Origin: Blasia pusilla
Lineage: Eukaryota; Marchantiophyta; Marchantiopsida; Blasiales
Reading direction: 5' to 3'
Assembly: GCA_050084515.1 (NCBI GenBank)
Contig: CM114271.1
Span: forward strand, 67,456,001 to 67,520,000
Length of the DNA stretch: 64,000 bases
Shown: positions 12,301 to 28,609 of the stretch, one piece after another
Layout of the letters: each line of letters opens with the position of its first letter
Numbering within the stretch: position 1 is the first letter of the stretch
Made by a program: the position numbers and the translations under genes
The notes under the pieces: generated by a model
Told to the model about the DNA's origin: nothing
What the model saw: only the letters and a program-made list of their open reading frames with translations
Database searches by the model: none

Positions 12301-14512
12301 AGTTGCTACTCTTAAGGCATTGGAGGATGGTGAAGAACGTGACCTCCCAGGTACTGGGTTATTTGCACTTCCTTTTATGGTAAGTGTGGCTACCCTAAGC
12401 TGCTCTGTTCTTTTTTTTCAGAGCTTACTCATGCTAACTCTTACAAAGGGCTCTTTTCATGGCTCCGTTGGGTTTGTAAAATTGAACTTGGTGTAGCAAT
12501 TCAAAATTGTGTGACGTGTCCTCAAGCACTGCAGGTTTTGCAAACTGAAAATTGATGTTGGTTGCTGGTCAGGCACGAGCAATAGAAAAGAAAAAGAAGA
12601 CTGCTGAACTCGAGGCAATGGCGGTCCTTAAGCAACTGGAGCGAGCTGAAGAAGAGGGTAACTTTTTTGGACTGGATGATGATTACAACATAGCTGAGAA
12701 TGAGGAAAAAGACAAAACTACATTGCCGGGGAAAATGTCTTTTGGAGATGCAAAACACCCAGCAACAAGGGTGAACACACAAAAGTTGAAATCTGATGTT
12801 TACAATGATATGGACAATAACAGTAGCGACGAGGAAATGCTGGAGAAGTCTGAGCCCAATGTCATGGGCACGGGAGAAGACACTGCTGGAAAAGGTTCCC
12901 CTCGCACAGCAGATGCAATGACAACAAACCAATACTTTGAAGATCATAGCAGGAAACAGGCTCGAGACCATGAAAGAGCTGAGGATGGGCTTATGAACGT
13001 TTCCATGCCAGCTGGGAAGACTGCTTCAATGGGTGTTGAGAGTGTTCCTGTGAGGGAAGTTGTGGTGAAGAAAGCCAAGCAATCTGGAAAGGCAAAGAAA
13101 CTTCAAGTCACCAATTTACCTGAGAAACCTTCTCCCATGATTGTAAATCCCGCACAGAAAGCTGTAGTTAAGATTGCTGGACAACCTATACTCCCTCAAG
13201 TCATCAAAGATACTGCAGACAATTCTCTTAGTTATGGGAATAGATCTGGATTAATCTTAAATGAGGCTTTCAGTGGAGTAGTGACAGATGCCGAAGTGAA
13301 AGTCACAGATGCTGAAGCAGTCCTGCCATCAGGGGATGCTGTAGTTTCAGGCACCTTCAGTGATGATGATAGTGATGAAGAAGAGCAAGGTTTGCCTAAT
13401 GGGATTGCTTCCCAGGAAGATCTTATTCGACAGGCATTTGCAGGAGATGATGTTGAAGCTGAGTTTGAGCAACTGAAGGCTCAGGCACTTGATGAAGAGG
13501 TACCACAGGGTGAAGGCCCGATTAGTCTTCCTGGATGGGGCCAGTGGACCCATGTTCAAAAGAAGAAGGGCCAACCGGCATGGGTTCTAAAAGAGCAAGA
13601 TAAAATCAAGAAAGAAAGAGAGAAATCTCTAGGCAAGCGAAAAGACGCCAAGCTCAAGTATGTCATCATTAGTGAAAAACAGGACAAGAAGGTGCGTCTG
13701 TCCTCTCTAACACTTTGTCATGACTCATTTTGTTTTGAAAAGCGCACTGAGTAAACCAAGAAATTTGACTCCACTCTAAATTGTTTGACCCACCCAGTCT
13801 CGAAGGTTTATCTTGACAACTATGCTCGACACACTTTCGATGTCCCATATCCTCAACCCAGTCTAGCAGAACATGCTGAGATTGAGAGATCCCATTGTCT
13901 ATTGTGGTGATGTGCAGGCTGCTAAATTCACCAGTCCTTCGCTTCCTTTTCCATATAAATCAAAAGAAGTTTTTGAAAGTAGCATTCGGATGCCAATTGG
14001 ACGAGAATTCAATACAGACAAAGTTTTCCGAGATATGATCCGTCCTTCAGTAAGTGTACCTGTTGCCTGTTGGTACTGCGGTGATTGCATCAGTTGATCA
14101 CCTCTTTCTTTCATTTAGAGGCATTGTTGTAGGCGGATGGAATCATTCGTCCTTTAGCTCTCCTGAAAATTAGTCTTCTCGTGGAGTTGAGGTTGTGTAG
14201 GTGCGAAAGCACTGCTGTAGCTTTTTCCAACAACGTTTTGGGCAATGCTGGATGAAGTTTCATTCGAGTATGATCTTAGGAAACCTCATCATTGGTACTT
14301 TGTGTGTGGCCTTTGCAATGCAGGTGATCAAGAGTTCTGGTGTCATCATTGAACCGATAGAACCACCACAGCCCACTGACTCTAAAGATGTAGATTCTTC
14401 CTCTCAATCTGCCAAAAGGAGGAAACATCAGATTAAACCACCACATTCCAGTGCCATAAAAGAAAAAGCTGATGCTTCCTCTCAATCTGCCAAAAGGCGG
14501 CGACATGGCTGA
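9369..14512 (+). CDS. UTP14: U3 snoRNA-associated protein 14 (SSU processome)
   Basis: Eight exons join in frame: 9369-9665, 10117-10441, 10528-11006, 11325-11552, 12032-12379, 12573-13691, 13918-14049 and 14324-14512 (3117 nt, 1038 aa). All introns are GT-AG. The family is nucleolar, binds U3 snoRNP, and activates the DEAH helicase (Dhr1/DHX37) that releases U3 during 40S maturation. Visible features: a Gly/Arg-rich N-terminus (residues 1-25), a long acidic stretch in exon 2, an EAYPESEFNLNPS block at the start of exon 3, the hallmark KIKSKTYHRLLHK (about 399-411), KNQSKWAKR in exon 5, and the C-terminal LPFPYKSKEVFESSIRMPIG block in exon 7. The tail has two near-identical SSSQSAKRR motifs. 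An upstream in-frame ATG at 9333 exists, but 9369 gives the family-like MARQGGGRG start. It is longer than many homologues (about 800-950 aa), mainly in exon 6. Confidence 0.93.
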
Positions 14513-15180
14513 TTGTGTGGAGTTGTTTGCCATAGAAGATTCAGCAACAGATTATTACAAGGGCTAAAATTAGATCAATTGAGATTGGATGATAATCGAG
14601 GAACTCAGCTGGAGACGCAGCTTGAGATGCCTAATCTGTGGCTACAACTCTGTAGTATCCCTGATCTATGAGCAGAGGTGGAGAACAGGTATGTAGCAGC
14701 GCTCTATCTCAGAATAGGTGCGTCAAAATGAGTATAGTTTGGTGAGTTCAGCCTGAAGGATCTTCGTATGCTTAGTTGCTTTGGACGAATGTTCTTCTGG
14801 CTGGCTGTCTGGATCCGGCGTAGGAGATTGGAAAGAATTCTTCACACAAGTACCCTAGTTAGTAAGTGGGGTTTACTTGTGCTTCTTGTTCTGTACCATT
14901 CTTGTCCCATGCACTGAGAGTGAGGGATTGTAAAATAAATTTACTTATGGAGTATTGCTCAGTTGTGAAGATGCATAATGTAAACAACTCTGTTGTCACA
15001 TCCATTAGTTTCTCAGGGTGGATAATGTCTCAGGGTGGATAATGGATAAAGGACTCCAATAGACAGAGTGGGCTTCTACTGGAGTCCTTTTATGTCAATG
15101 TGTGACCTCCAAAGCTTATATTATAGTATGTAGTCATGATATGCATTCCTAAAATTTCATGATGTCTACAGAATTGTTTT
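14513..15180 (+). other. UTP14 3' UTR and downstream sequence
   Basis: The stop codon is followed by non-coding sequence with an AATAAA-type motif near 14933-14938, a plausible poly(A) signal. A 16-bp direct repeat (ctcagggtggataatg) occurs twice near 15012-15043. An imperfect 12-bp hairpin has arms at 15051-15062 and 15076-15087. Confidence 0.45.
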
Positions 15181-15244
15181 ATCTGATGTGTGAGTATAGA
15201 GCTTATTCAATATCCCCAAGTGACAATATTGTCAGCGTTCTTTT

Positions 15245-15413
15245 CATATTACCACATGACAGCTGACATGTCGAGATGGCGAAAGATTGCAGTGATAAGG
15301 CTTCATATTCGTCTCTATGGCGCTTTAATTTCACATTACCACTTGAAAGCGGACATGTTGAGGTGGCAGAAAACTGCAGTCGTAAGGCATCATATTTCTC
15401 TTTATGGCACTTT
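15245..15413. repeat. Imperfect tandem duplication, ~82-bp units
   Basis: Unit 1 is 15245-15326 and unit 2 is 15332-15413 (period 87). They share a frame of 'attaccac', 'gacatgt', 'gaaa', 'tgcagt', 'aaggc' and 'tatggc'. The short ORFs running through it on both strands are by-products of the repeat. Confidence 0.75.
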
Positions 15414-15526
15414 GACCATACTCGATTCATCATAGAGCTTGAATCTATATTGTTATTTGTGTAATCAGACATATTTTATTCCAAGAATTCATATTTATCT
15501 ATCTGTCTATATAATAATGGGCATCC

Positions 15527-15640
15527 CTACAAGTACAACAGGACGAGATAGGGGATAGGTGACAAAATAGGACCATGTCAGAACTACAAGTACAATAGGA
15601 CAAGATACGGCATAGGTGACAAAATAGGACCATGTCAGAA
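15527..15640. repeat. Tandem 57-bp duplication
   Basis: Unit 1 is 15527-15583 and unit 2 is 15584-15640. They are directly adjacent and differ at only a few positions, so this is a young duplication. It starts ctacaagtacaa and ends catgtcagaa. Confidence 0.9.
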
Positions 15641-18480
15641 TTTTTTTTCAAGTCAAATTAGATGGGTAGAGATAGGTACGAAAGAGAATTTGAATACACT
15701 ATTATAAAACTAATTAACATGAGTTCTTTTTTTAAATAGTCAAGTTAACTCACATGTGATACATTGGGAAAGGAAATGAATTTGAATGAAAAAGGGAAAT
15801 GGTTTTATTAATGAATTAAAAATTTAGATAAAGAATGTCATTTGGATGAGAAGAGAAGTTTTTGTTCAAATTTTCACTAAAAGTATTTAGGGAAGTTGGA
15901 TGTTATTCAGAGGTGAAATTTTCTTAATTTTAAGATTAAAAAAGCGGAAATTAAATGTAAATAAAATTTTTTCTAAATTATCAAAAATATCATTTTCGTG
16001 CACGGGCATGTTAACTAGTTTAATTGATGTTGTTTGCTTGAACATCTAAGAGATTTTCATTTTCATCAAAGGTCCCAGACCCGACCTTTTCATTCCAACC
16101 CATTATATGGCATTGAAGAGTAGGAGAAGTTTAGGCCCAAATTTTGTGGACCCTAAACGCCTTAACAATGAATTGTTATCTTTTATGCTCCATCAGACCT
16201 TCCAAGCAATGTGCTCTGAATTGGTCCGGATCCCTCGGTTACCTCAACATCATATTATGAAGGGCGTCGAAAAATGAAGCCTGAATTTTTTTTTAATTTT
16301 CATGTGGTATTTATTTTTTATTTTCAAGTTTGAATGGGAGAAAATTTTCATTTCTATTTTAGATGTAAAAGTGACCAATAATAGGACATTTTCATCTATG
16401 AACTGAAAGTTAGGAATTTGAAAAGGAATTTTTTTTCCAAAATCATAAAGAAAAAGAAGTGAGTCCTTTTTTGATTGCCAAGATTATTAAAGATATCTCT
16501 TTTTTTCCTTTTTTTTCATGTTTTTGAACATTAAATTTTAAATTTTCACGGTATGTCTAATAACTTCCCATTATCATCTTTTGTATGTCTAATAACTCAT
16601 GTTTGTATGTCTGTGAGTCCGTTCATTTCATCCACTGCATTTAAAAATTATTAGAGTAATGTACTAATTGACACATCAATTTTCTATTCACTTTGTGTAG
16701 CTACCCATCTCTCAATTTCCTTTTTCTCAAATTATGTGTTTGAGTATCCTATTTTGTAGATTTTTCGATTTCCATGGACTTTTTCTTGTTTCCGTAAGGG
16801 ACAAAAAACTTCCTATCTTTACATGGAAGAAAAAATTTGAGGTCTTAAATTTGAGTAAGAGAGGGTCGGAGAGATATTAAAGAAAGTTTCATTAATGTAT
16901 GGAAAATCGATAGGAGAGGAGAAATGAAGAAACCTTCCTTTCAAGGCTAGCCCTTCTTTTACGGGAAGGGAAAGATGGAATTATTTTGGGGTATAAATGA
17001 GGATTAGAACAACTAAGACCGTTGAACCTTCTTTGGGGGGGGCTAGAAGGGTCCCTCTCGCATGTTTTCAAACGTACTCGTTCTCTACTTCTTTTAAATA
17101 TTATCCATAAACCCTACACCCAAGAGACAACATAACCATTCATGAATTCAAAAGTAAAGAGACGAACAAACATTTTCACTTTTGTGTTAGGAGTTGAAGG
17201 ATGTAAAATAAAAATCGTGTAGGAAAAAGACTTGGATAAGCAATGTGCGAGTGCATGCTATGTCCTCCTTTCTCCTGTTGGAAGAGAAGATTATGATCCA
17301 AGGAGAGCATGAACAAAAGAATTGCATGGTATCTCCACTAAGAGGTGTAGGTAGCCATTGACCTAAATTAACGATTGTTGTATTAGGGGAAACTACATGA
17401 CAAATAAAAGAACATGGAGGATCCATGTTGCAAGTACAAGGAGGGAGGACTAAAGAGTAAGAGAAAACCTAATGCACACCCCACGGTGGGAACGAAAAAG
17501 AGGAAGGGGGGAGTAGAAAAGGTATGTAGATGAATAAGAGTGTATCCTTTCATAATTACTAGCTCTACTTCAAGGCTATAATTAATCTTATAAATCTAAT
17601 AGCATGCTCTTAATTATTTTTTTAAAAACATCACTAACTGTATCATGTAATATAAATTGGTCCATAGATCAGATAAACAAATTGGGATTTGAAAAAAAAA
17701 TAAACTAGTTAATTTTCTCCTCTCTCACCCCTTTAGAGCTCGATCCCATGGACAAGCGTACACGTCGTAGCGACCCTTATTTCTGCCTTTGAAACAATTT
17801 ACCAATGGATAATGCTACAAAATATACCGGTCCCTAGTAACTACTTCGGGTTATAAGTTATGACCAAGTTGAGGTTGCTAGGACATTGGGTCATTTCTAC
17901 ACCCAAAAATTTTGGGCGCATAAAAATTTGCGACCCTCTATGGTCACCAATTTCTAGTGTGCATGGGATCTAACCCTTATCCAATTCTCCTCCTTCATTC
18001 TTTTTTTTCGGGTTCATTTTTTTAATATGACTGATTCAAAATTTTTTGATAATATATTCAAAAAAAATGATTCTATCTTTGTTTAGAAGACTGGTAGTAC
18101 CTCCCCATGCTCTTCACCGGACACCTACCAATAATATTACCAGCATAGTAGTAGTAGTAGATGTCTCTGAAGTATTTTCTCATGCGTGTGATACTACTCT
18201 CTCTAAATTTTCTCGTCAAACATGGGAAAATTTTATGATTCCATTAGAAAAAAATTAAAAATAATAGGATAATGGTGCAAAGGGTGAGAAAGCAAAAAAT
18301 CCGCCTAAATCAAGAGGAAATTTTTTATGAAACTTTTACGAGTCCAGTAGAAAAAAGACAAATAATAAGATAAATAGCGCAAAAGGCAGAGAAGCACAAA
18401 GAGGAGTGCTTTTTTTTCATAGCGCGGAGAAAACGACAAAAGGGCAGAGCCCTGGGGAAGAGTAACAGACACCGCAGAAA
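15641..18480. other. AT-rich intergenic sequence
   Basis: No gene or repeat is recognised. Several short frames (for example 17187-17426 reverse and 18046-18258 forward) have no family signature and no splice context. Confidence 0.45.
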
Positions 18481-18500
18481 GCCTCCAAGATAGAGGGCTT

Positions 18501-18574
18501 TGGCCTATACAGGTCTCGAACCTGTGACCTTCGCGTTATTAGCACGACGCTCTAACCAACTGAGCTAATAGGCC
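18501..18574 (-). tRNA. tRNA-Ile (anticodon AAU)
   Basis: The reverse strand folds as a 74-nt tRNA. The acceptor stem is GGCCTAT/ATAGGCC with discriminator A. The D-arm is AGCTCAGTTGGTTAGAGC, the anticodon loop reads CTAATAA with AAT central, and the T-arm is ACAGG/TTCGAGA/CCTGT. A and B box promoter sequences are intact (TTAGCTCAGTTGG and GGTTCGAGACC). There is no intron. The CCA end is not encoded, as expected for a nuclear gene. Runs of A on the forward strand near 18430-18440 would supply the U-tract for Pol III termination. Confidence 0.95.
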
Positions 18575-19118
18575 CACATGCCCAAATGAAAACGTAAAAC
18601 AATATATACTTTTCCTTCAGACGACAATTTGGCTGGTCACCTAGTCAGGTTGTGGAAGAGACATATGGGTTTGAGCAATAATGCGGATAATTCGTTCTTG
18701 TGAGATGCTAGACTCATCAGTGACTCTCAAGTGCTTGTGATGTGCTGGCGATACCACCACAATTTCTTGAGGATAGTCATGGCCACTTCGAAAATGTGCT
18801 CAGGTATTGAGTGTTTCGACTATCGAGGCCTACAGATTCTGCAGCTCTTGAGCACACCATGGACAATCCACCCAAGGAGGAAACTTTATATAAATTGAAG
18901 CGAAGATATAACAAGAGTTCCTGTCGAGGAGATAGAGTGGCCAGTGCAATGGTATTCGCAGCGAGAACATGGCCACCAGAGACTGTGCAGAACTGTTTAC
19001 CTCTACAAAACGGCGGATCTCTAGTGGTACTCCAATGTAATCCAGGGAATGTTTGCCAGTCAGTTCTGTGTGAGGTTCTCGCGAACCAGTCTTGAGGTCT
19101 ATATGTCATGACTAGGGT

Positions 19119-22100
19119 CTAATTATTCCAGTAATCTCTGAGTCGAGCAATGTGCATTAGGAGCTCGTCTTTGCCTTGTCCAGTTGTAGAACTCGTCATG
19201 ATCCATGGCGGAGTTTGATCGTACGATTCCTGCAGCTGTTTCTCAAAGTCTGCAACGTTTTCTTCTGGGGGCCTTCCTCCATTCTTTCTCTTTTTCCTCC
19301 TGTCGCACTTGGTGAAGATTATAGTGACAGGAATCTACAGGCATCACACGAAGGTAAGATCAGTTTGATAGCTGAGAGAGACTCTTGAGACGGGTTGATT
19401 TCTCCGAAAATCAAACACTATTCCAGAGTCTTGGAATTTGGTGGTTCCACCTGAGAGAGCAGGACCTGCATCACAAACCTATAATACTCACACTTCAAAG
19501 AAAACAACTTAATATATGGCCCTCTCAAAGAATATACCTTCTTCCGCCCTAGCCAGTCGGCACAATCAAGGTCAATCTTCAAAGGAGGGATGCTGCCATC
19601 CACAAGCAGAAGAACTGACACTAATGTCTTGCGATTCACAAAGTAGTCTTTCGTAAACTCATTCCAGTCTGTCCGCACAGCTGTGGGGGCCTTGGCATAT
19701 CTGAGGAAGTATATTGCCACAAAGACAAACCTCAGTGAGCAGTACTTGTGAAAGTTGGGGTGGATAAAGACTACAGATCAAAGAACATGCATCACCCTTG
19801 CCAGCTACTTCCTCCATATTACTATTGAACTAGTCCACCTCATGTCAAAGCACCTGAACTAAAATGAGCAATTCTTCCCTATCCTGAAGAGAGAAAGAAA
19901 TTGCTCATTTAGTTCATAATCGCCTTCCTACCCATTATGGTAGGAAGGCGATTAAGGCCATTGTTCACAATTGTTAAGAATTACTCTGGATCACAAGACT
20001 AGACAGCTTAAAAAAAGGAAGTTGAAAGCATACCCATAACCAGGCAGATCCACCAGATACCAGCTGTTGTTTATGCGAAAATGATTGATCAGTTGTGTTT
20101 TGCCTGGACAGAGATGTGCAATTGCAGAAAGTAATTTAATGATCATCATAGCTTGTTTGCGTTTACTCACTTTCGAGGAACTTTAGACACAAAGGAACTG
20201 CTGAAATTAGCCTCCTGAAAAAAACTGTTCCTACATGCATCTCAACTTGGAAAGGCCTCCTAACTGAGTCCCATCCCCACGTGCCTTGTTAGTCCAGAAT
20301 CAGCTTACCTGTAGATTTCTACATCACGTTCAAAGTGGAACCAACAAACTTCAGAAGTGCAAGGATTGAACGTCATGCCTACCCTGATCCTAGTTGAGAA
20401 AAGTGTAGAGGATATTCCAAAGGTGTGGCCCACAGGATTATTGGACTTGCTTTGGCACAAAACAAGCAGAGGTACGTCACATTGCAAGTTCTTTTAACTG
20501 GTGGCAGAATGAAAAAGTATAAATTGCCAGCTGAAAACTGTACATCTATGTTGGACTTGCAGACATAAAGCGCACTGAATGAAAGTTTATCATCCACTCA
20601 TGTCGAGAATCACTTTCACAAGAAAAGGATAATACAAATAGGCCACCTTTCTATTCAAAGTTGAGACTCTCGAAGCAAGAGGTAGTACCGAAGTAAGACA
20701 ACCATGGAGTGGGCTCTCTTTATCTGTCCAATATGAGAGAGTCCTTGAAAGTCCAGCATAGTCTTCTAATGCTGTATGACTCCATCAAAACTTGTGGTTT
20801 CCTGTCTACAGAGGTACTTTATATCTCAGACCCCTAGAGATACAGCTTACGCACTGGTGTAATTTCGAAGGTTCTCACAAGGATTTTCAGAACTTCCACA
20901 CATTATAAGAACATGTGTAGTGTACGGAGCCATAATGAGGAGCTCCTAAGGGAATACAGACTATCAAAGTAAACATACTGTTAGTGGAGAGGAGAGAGTG
21001 GATAAATGATTCTGTTCAAGAGTTGAAGCTCTCAAATTTGCAGTCTCAGAGGATAGACCTCACGGTTTAGAGGGCACAATGCAGCCAAGAGTTCTGTCAG
21101 TGAGTGTTTCTTTGATTAGACTTCTTAGACTTTCAATTGAAGGGTCCCATGTGTCAAGAGTTAATCTTCTAGATCATACAGCTTGACTAGCCCTTTAGTG
21201 ATGGGGCTTGTCCACTTTTTTAGTAGTGTTCTAGCCATGGCTTTGTTTTACACGGTAGGGGCTATTTCCATCTGTACTGTTGCAATAAAAGAAGACTGAG
21301 GGTTTAAATTTGAGGGGGCCATCATCTCCATCGAAGAAGCGACTCAGAGAGGAAACTCTGTTTGAATCCTGTACCCTTACGCTCAGGATTAGCGGTGGTA
21401 TATTTTGGCAAGCACAACATTAATGTCATTGCAAACGACAGAAGAATTTCAGGTTCCACAATTGTACCCAGCTCAGTTGAGATGGTGGAGAACCGGAGGG
21501 TACCAGGTCTTTTGGAGGCCTGAGCGAGCTCTTTTCAGTCACATTTTGACAACCGACTTAGAAAGTCCATGAAATTGCAAACCGTGGAAGAATTTCAGTG
21601 TCCACATTTGCACCCAGCTAAGCGGAGATGGCAGGGAACCAGAGAGTACCAGGTCTTTTGGAGGTCTGAGCTAGCTCCTTTCTGTTGACCAGAGCATTGA
21701 CAAGGGAGGATTTCCCAACATTTGAGCGCCCAACTAATGCAAACTCCGGGAGTCCATCCTTCGGACAATCAGCCTCCCTCGGACTGCTCTTGATGAACTC
21801 CGCATGCTTTATGAGATGTTGCCTCCCCATGTTCATGTCCATGACAATGTTCGATCCTGCCAGCCTCCTCATGTTCCCTTCTCTCTTCTTGCCCCCCCCT
21901 ACCTCTCCTCCTCCTCCCTCCTCCAAGCTTCGCATGCCCTCGTCGCCCACCACCAAATCCTCTGCCAATTTCGCTTCCTCAGTTGTAAACGAAAGCGGTG
22001 CCAATCTCGCACTGATGACAGCCCTACGCTGGGCTCTACCAGCGTAACCTCGAGAGAAAAGCAGACACAGGCCCTTGACGACGCTGGACTCCTTCCACGA

Positions 22101-22292
22101 AACCAGCCTACTGGAGCAGGCATCAGTAGGAGCTCCTCTGAGAGAGACGCCATAGCTTCTTCTTCCCAGCACAATCCCTCCAGGCTCTGCGGCGACGACT
22201 GCAGCAGAGCAGGGCGATGGCAACGACATCCTGCAGTGCATGCAGGCCGGCAGCACCAACCGATGCTGCAGCACCATAGCTTTTGCCCACAA
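19119..22292 (-). CDS. engB: EngB/YihA-type GTP-binding protein, organelle-targeted
   Basis: Four exons on the reverse strand: 22292-21650, 20103-20034, 19700-19538 and 19334-19119 (1092 nt, 363 aa). All have GT-AG borders and consistent phases. The TRAFAC-class EngB family assists large-subunit ribosome assembly in bacteria and organelles. Residues 188-195 are the P-loop GRSNVGKS, the switch II motif DLPGYGYAK follows at 233-241, LLLVDG lies in exon 3, and the G4 motif TKCD is at 300-303. The end is the usual PPWIMTSS then RLRDYW. The first 150 or so residues are rich in Ser, Arg and Ala and low in acid, consistent with a plastid or mitochondrial transit peptide. Other in-frame ATGs (residues 6 and 22) could be the start. 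Intron 1 is 1546 bp and holds a duplicated copy of the exon-1 end; intron 2 holds two hairpins. Confidence 0.92.
19856..19954. repeat. Two adjacent hairpins in EngB intron 2
   Basis: The first hairpin has arms at 19856-19873 and 19899-19915 (one unpaired base). The second has exact 16-bp arms at 19917-19932 and 19939-19954 with a 6-base loop. Both lie inside the intron between exons 2 and 3 (19701-20033) and so are transcribed with the gene. They could be small hairpin RNA precursors or relics of a small transposon. Confidence 0.75.
21431..21690. repeat. Direct duplication covering the exon-1 donor of EngB
   Basis: Segments 21431-21545 and 21577-21690 are imperfect direct repeats. They share 'gaatttcag', 'cacccagct'/'tacccagct', 'taccaggtcttttggagg' and 'tgagc'. 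The second covers the last codons of exon 1 and its donor. The first therefore places a decoy exon end and GT about 150 bp further into intron 1. The reading frame in the copy appears damaged. Confidence 0.75.
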
Positions 22293-22900
22293 ACGCTCCC
22301 CTTCTCCTCACTATCAACTGCTGCCACCTATTGCACTATTGCAACTCCCCCACCCTCATCCCGCCATGGATGCCCACAACCCATACTATCTCATCTCACC
22401 TATCCTCCTCTCTCCTCTCCTCACCTCACTCTTCGCTCCTCATTTCTTCCTCCGCTCGTAATCTCCAAACACAGAGAGAGAGAGACAGAGAGAGAGAGAG
22501 AGTGAGAGTGATCTTTAGAGCTCTTCTGGTGGCTTTCTTGCTTGCTGCACGAATTATCTGGAACACCAGTAGGAAGGTTCTGAAGGGGTGTTAATGGCTG
22601 ACGAATTGTGTGGATCCTCAGAGGATCGAAGGAGAGGGTTTGAAGGGGTGTGAGAGGAGAAAAGCGCAGGGTTTTTGATGGGGTCTTAGTGGCTCAGCTG
22701 TTCGTCCCCATGTGGGTCTCCAGCGCGACGGGGAAGTAGGGTTTAAGGAGAGGCTGCTGGGGTTTGGTGGTAGTGCGACGACAGTAGAGATGTAGAGAGC
22801 GCTGGAATGAAAGGTGGCTCTTTTCCTGGAAAGAAGGAAGAGTGAGAATTCTATTCATGACGCTGTTGCACACAGAGAATGAGAGCCATGCTGCGAGTTA
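22293..22900 (-). promoter_or_regulatory. EngB 5' flank with (GA)n tract and telo-box
   Basis: This reverse-strand upstream region is C/T-rich on the forward strand up to 22460, then has an interrupted GA tract at about 22470-22504. A reverse-strand telo-box (AAACCCTA) lies at 22737-22744. No TATA box is obvious. The overlapping forward-strand frames are shadows of low-complexity sequence. Confidence 0.4.
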
Positions 22901-23030
22901 GATATCACGAAATTGTGGTAACACCAGTGCTTGGATAGTGGGACTTGGTGAGGGATCCATTCTTGCAGTGCGTTCCATTCCCAGTAGAGTGCGTTTTGGT
23001 TCCAACCACATGTGTATAGATCCTAGGAGA

Positions 23031-23145
23031 GTGCTGTGAGTGTACCATCGCTCTTATTAGTAGTACTTGGGCTAAGTAGTAGTACCAAGTACTACTAATA
23101 AGGTGTTGTGAGTATACAACTGCTTTTAGAAGTACTACTAGTAAG
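23031..23145. repeat. Perfect 18-bp hairpin flanked by a direct repeat
   Basis: Arms 23053-23070 and 23085-23102 are exact reverse complements around a 14-base loop that itself repeats 'tagtagta'. The sequence from about 23031 ('gtgctgtgagtgtacca...ctcttattagtagta') recurs in diverged form from about 23102 ('ggtgttgtgagtataca...cttttagaagtacta'), so the hairpin sits on a duplication joint. Confidence 0.75.
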
Positions 23146-24296
23146 ACATTCCCGATATTTCCCATTCTTGAGAAAGTTTGGATAAAATCGATTGTCTCTT
23201 GACCAATTTGAATCAATAATCCTCAGTAGAAACACAAATCTTCGGTTGAATTTCTGGACAAACACATCGGATTTGTGTAGATAAAAAATGGTTGGTGTCG
23301 ACATCTGAAAACAAGAGTCTGATAACGGCATAGATGTGACCAGGTGGTGGATGACTCATTTCTACAAATACTCCTCAGAAGTGCTCAGGCTGTGGGTATC
23401 ATCATTGCTACTTTTGCCCAACATGCTCTTGCAGCAAGTTGAAGGTGTGGGTGAATTTGATTAAGCTATTGATGTTATCACTTCTAGGGTTCTCTCCTTG
23501 TACCTTTAGAGTGCTCGGCGTAGGTGGATGACACAATCGCTAGGAGTTCTCTAGCTCAGTCGGGCTATTGGGACAGGCCCACATTCCAGCCGTAAATGAA
23601 GGAGGTTGGGCTGCAGAAGTTCCCTCTTCTAAAAGTACTGTTTTCTCATATATAGAGACAGTTTTTTTTGCTTTAACCAATTTTATTTCCACTGGTAATG
23701 GAGTAGGTGTGTATTGGATTTAAGATTTGGCCTTTCCACTCCCACAGGTTAGCAATCACATGCAGCCGAATATAGTTACAAAAGCTAGACATACACTTCG
23801 AACCTACATTAAAGAGTGGAAATTGAGCCCAAAGACCTGATACCTGAGGTTTTGATGACAAAATTTCGTTGACATGAGATCAAAATTAAAGATCACACAT
23901 CCTAAAATTAAAGCTACATCCTGTAGTTTGCGGCATCGTATCTCGTGGTCAGAGAGGACTGGAGTCAAAACTTCCTAGTGCACCTTGCCAATTCCTAAAC
24001 CACCCAGCTTGTGCATCTAATGAGGTGATTTCCAGACCGGTTGCCCATCATGTTGGCAACCCAATTACACTATAGCACAGGTGTAATCTGTTTTTTCAAG
24101 TGTTCCAGAGACTCTGGGTGTGAACAAATGTGGGCACAAAGAATTGGGATTTCTATGAGTGGCTTCCATTCTTTCTAGTTTTGAGATGGCTGTCTACATA
24201 CACGAGGATAATAGGTCCTCTTTAGCATTAAAACCCTAAGTAGGGTCTCCTGAAATAGGCCAAAGTTTTGATGCCAAACTTCTTTGGCAAAGTGTA
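23146..24296. other. Intergenic sequence between EngB 5' side and DAP-AT 3' end
   Basis: No gene is recognised. The part next to 24297 should include the 3' UTR of the reverse-strand aminotransferase. Short frames have no family features. Confidence 0.45.

Positions 24297-28609
<4,313 letters not shown>

Noticed and set aside
12522-12971. 149-codon reverse frame inside UTP14.
   Set aside because: Shadow of UTP14 exon 6, hydrophobic Phe/Leu/Ser sequence with no domain.
21685-22594. Several long forward-strand frames (up to 233 codons).
   Set aside because: They are antisense to EngB exon 1 and its C/T-rich 5' flank, and their peptides are low-complexity Ser/Pro/His sequence.
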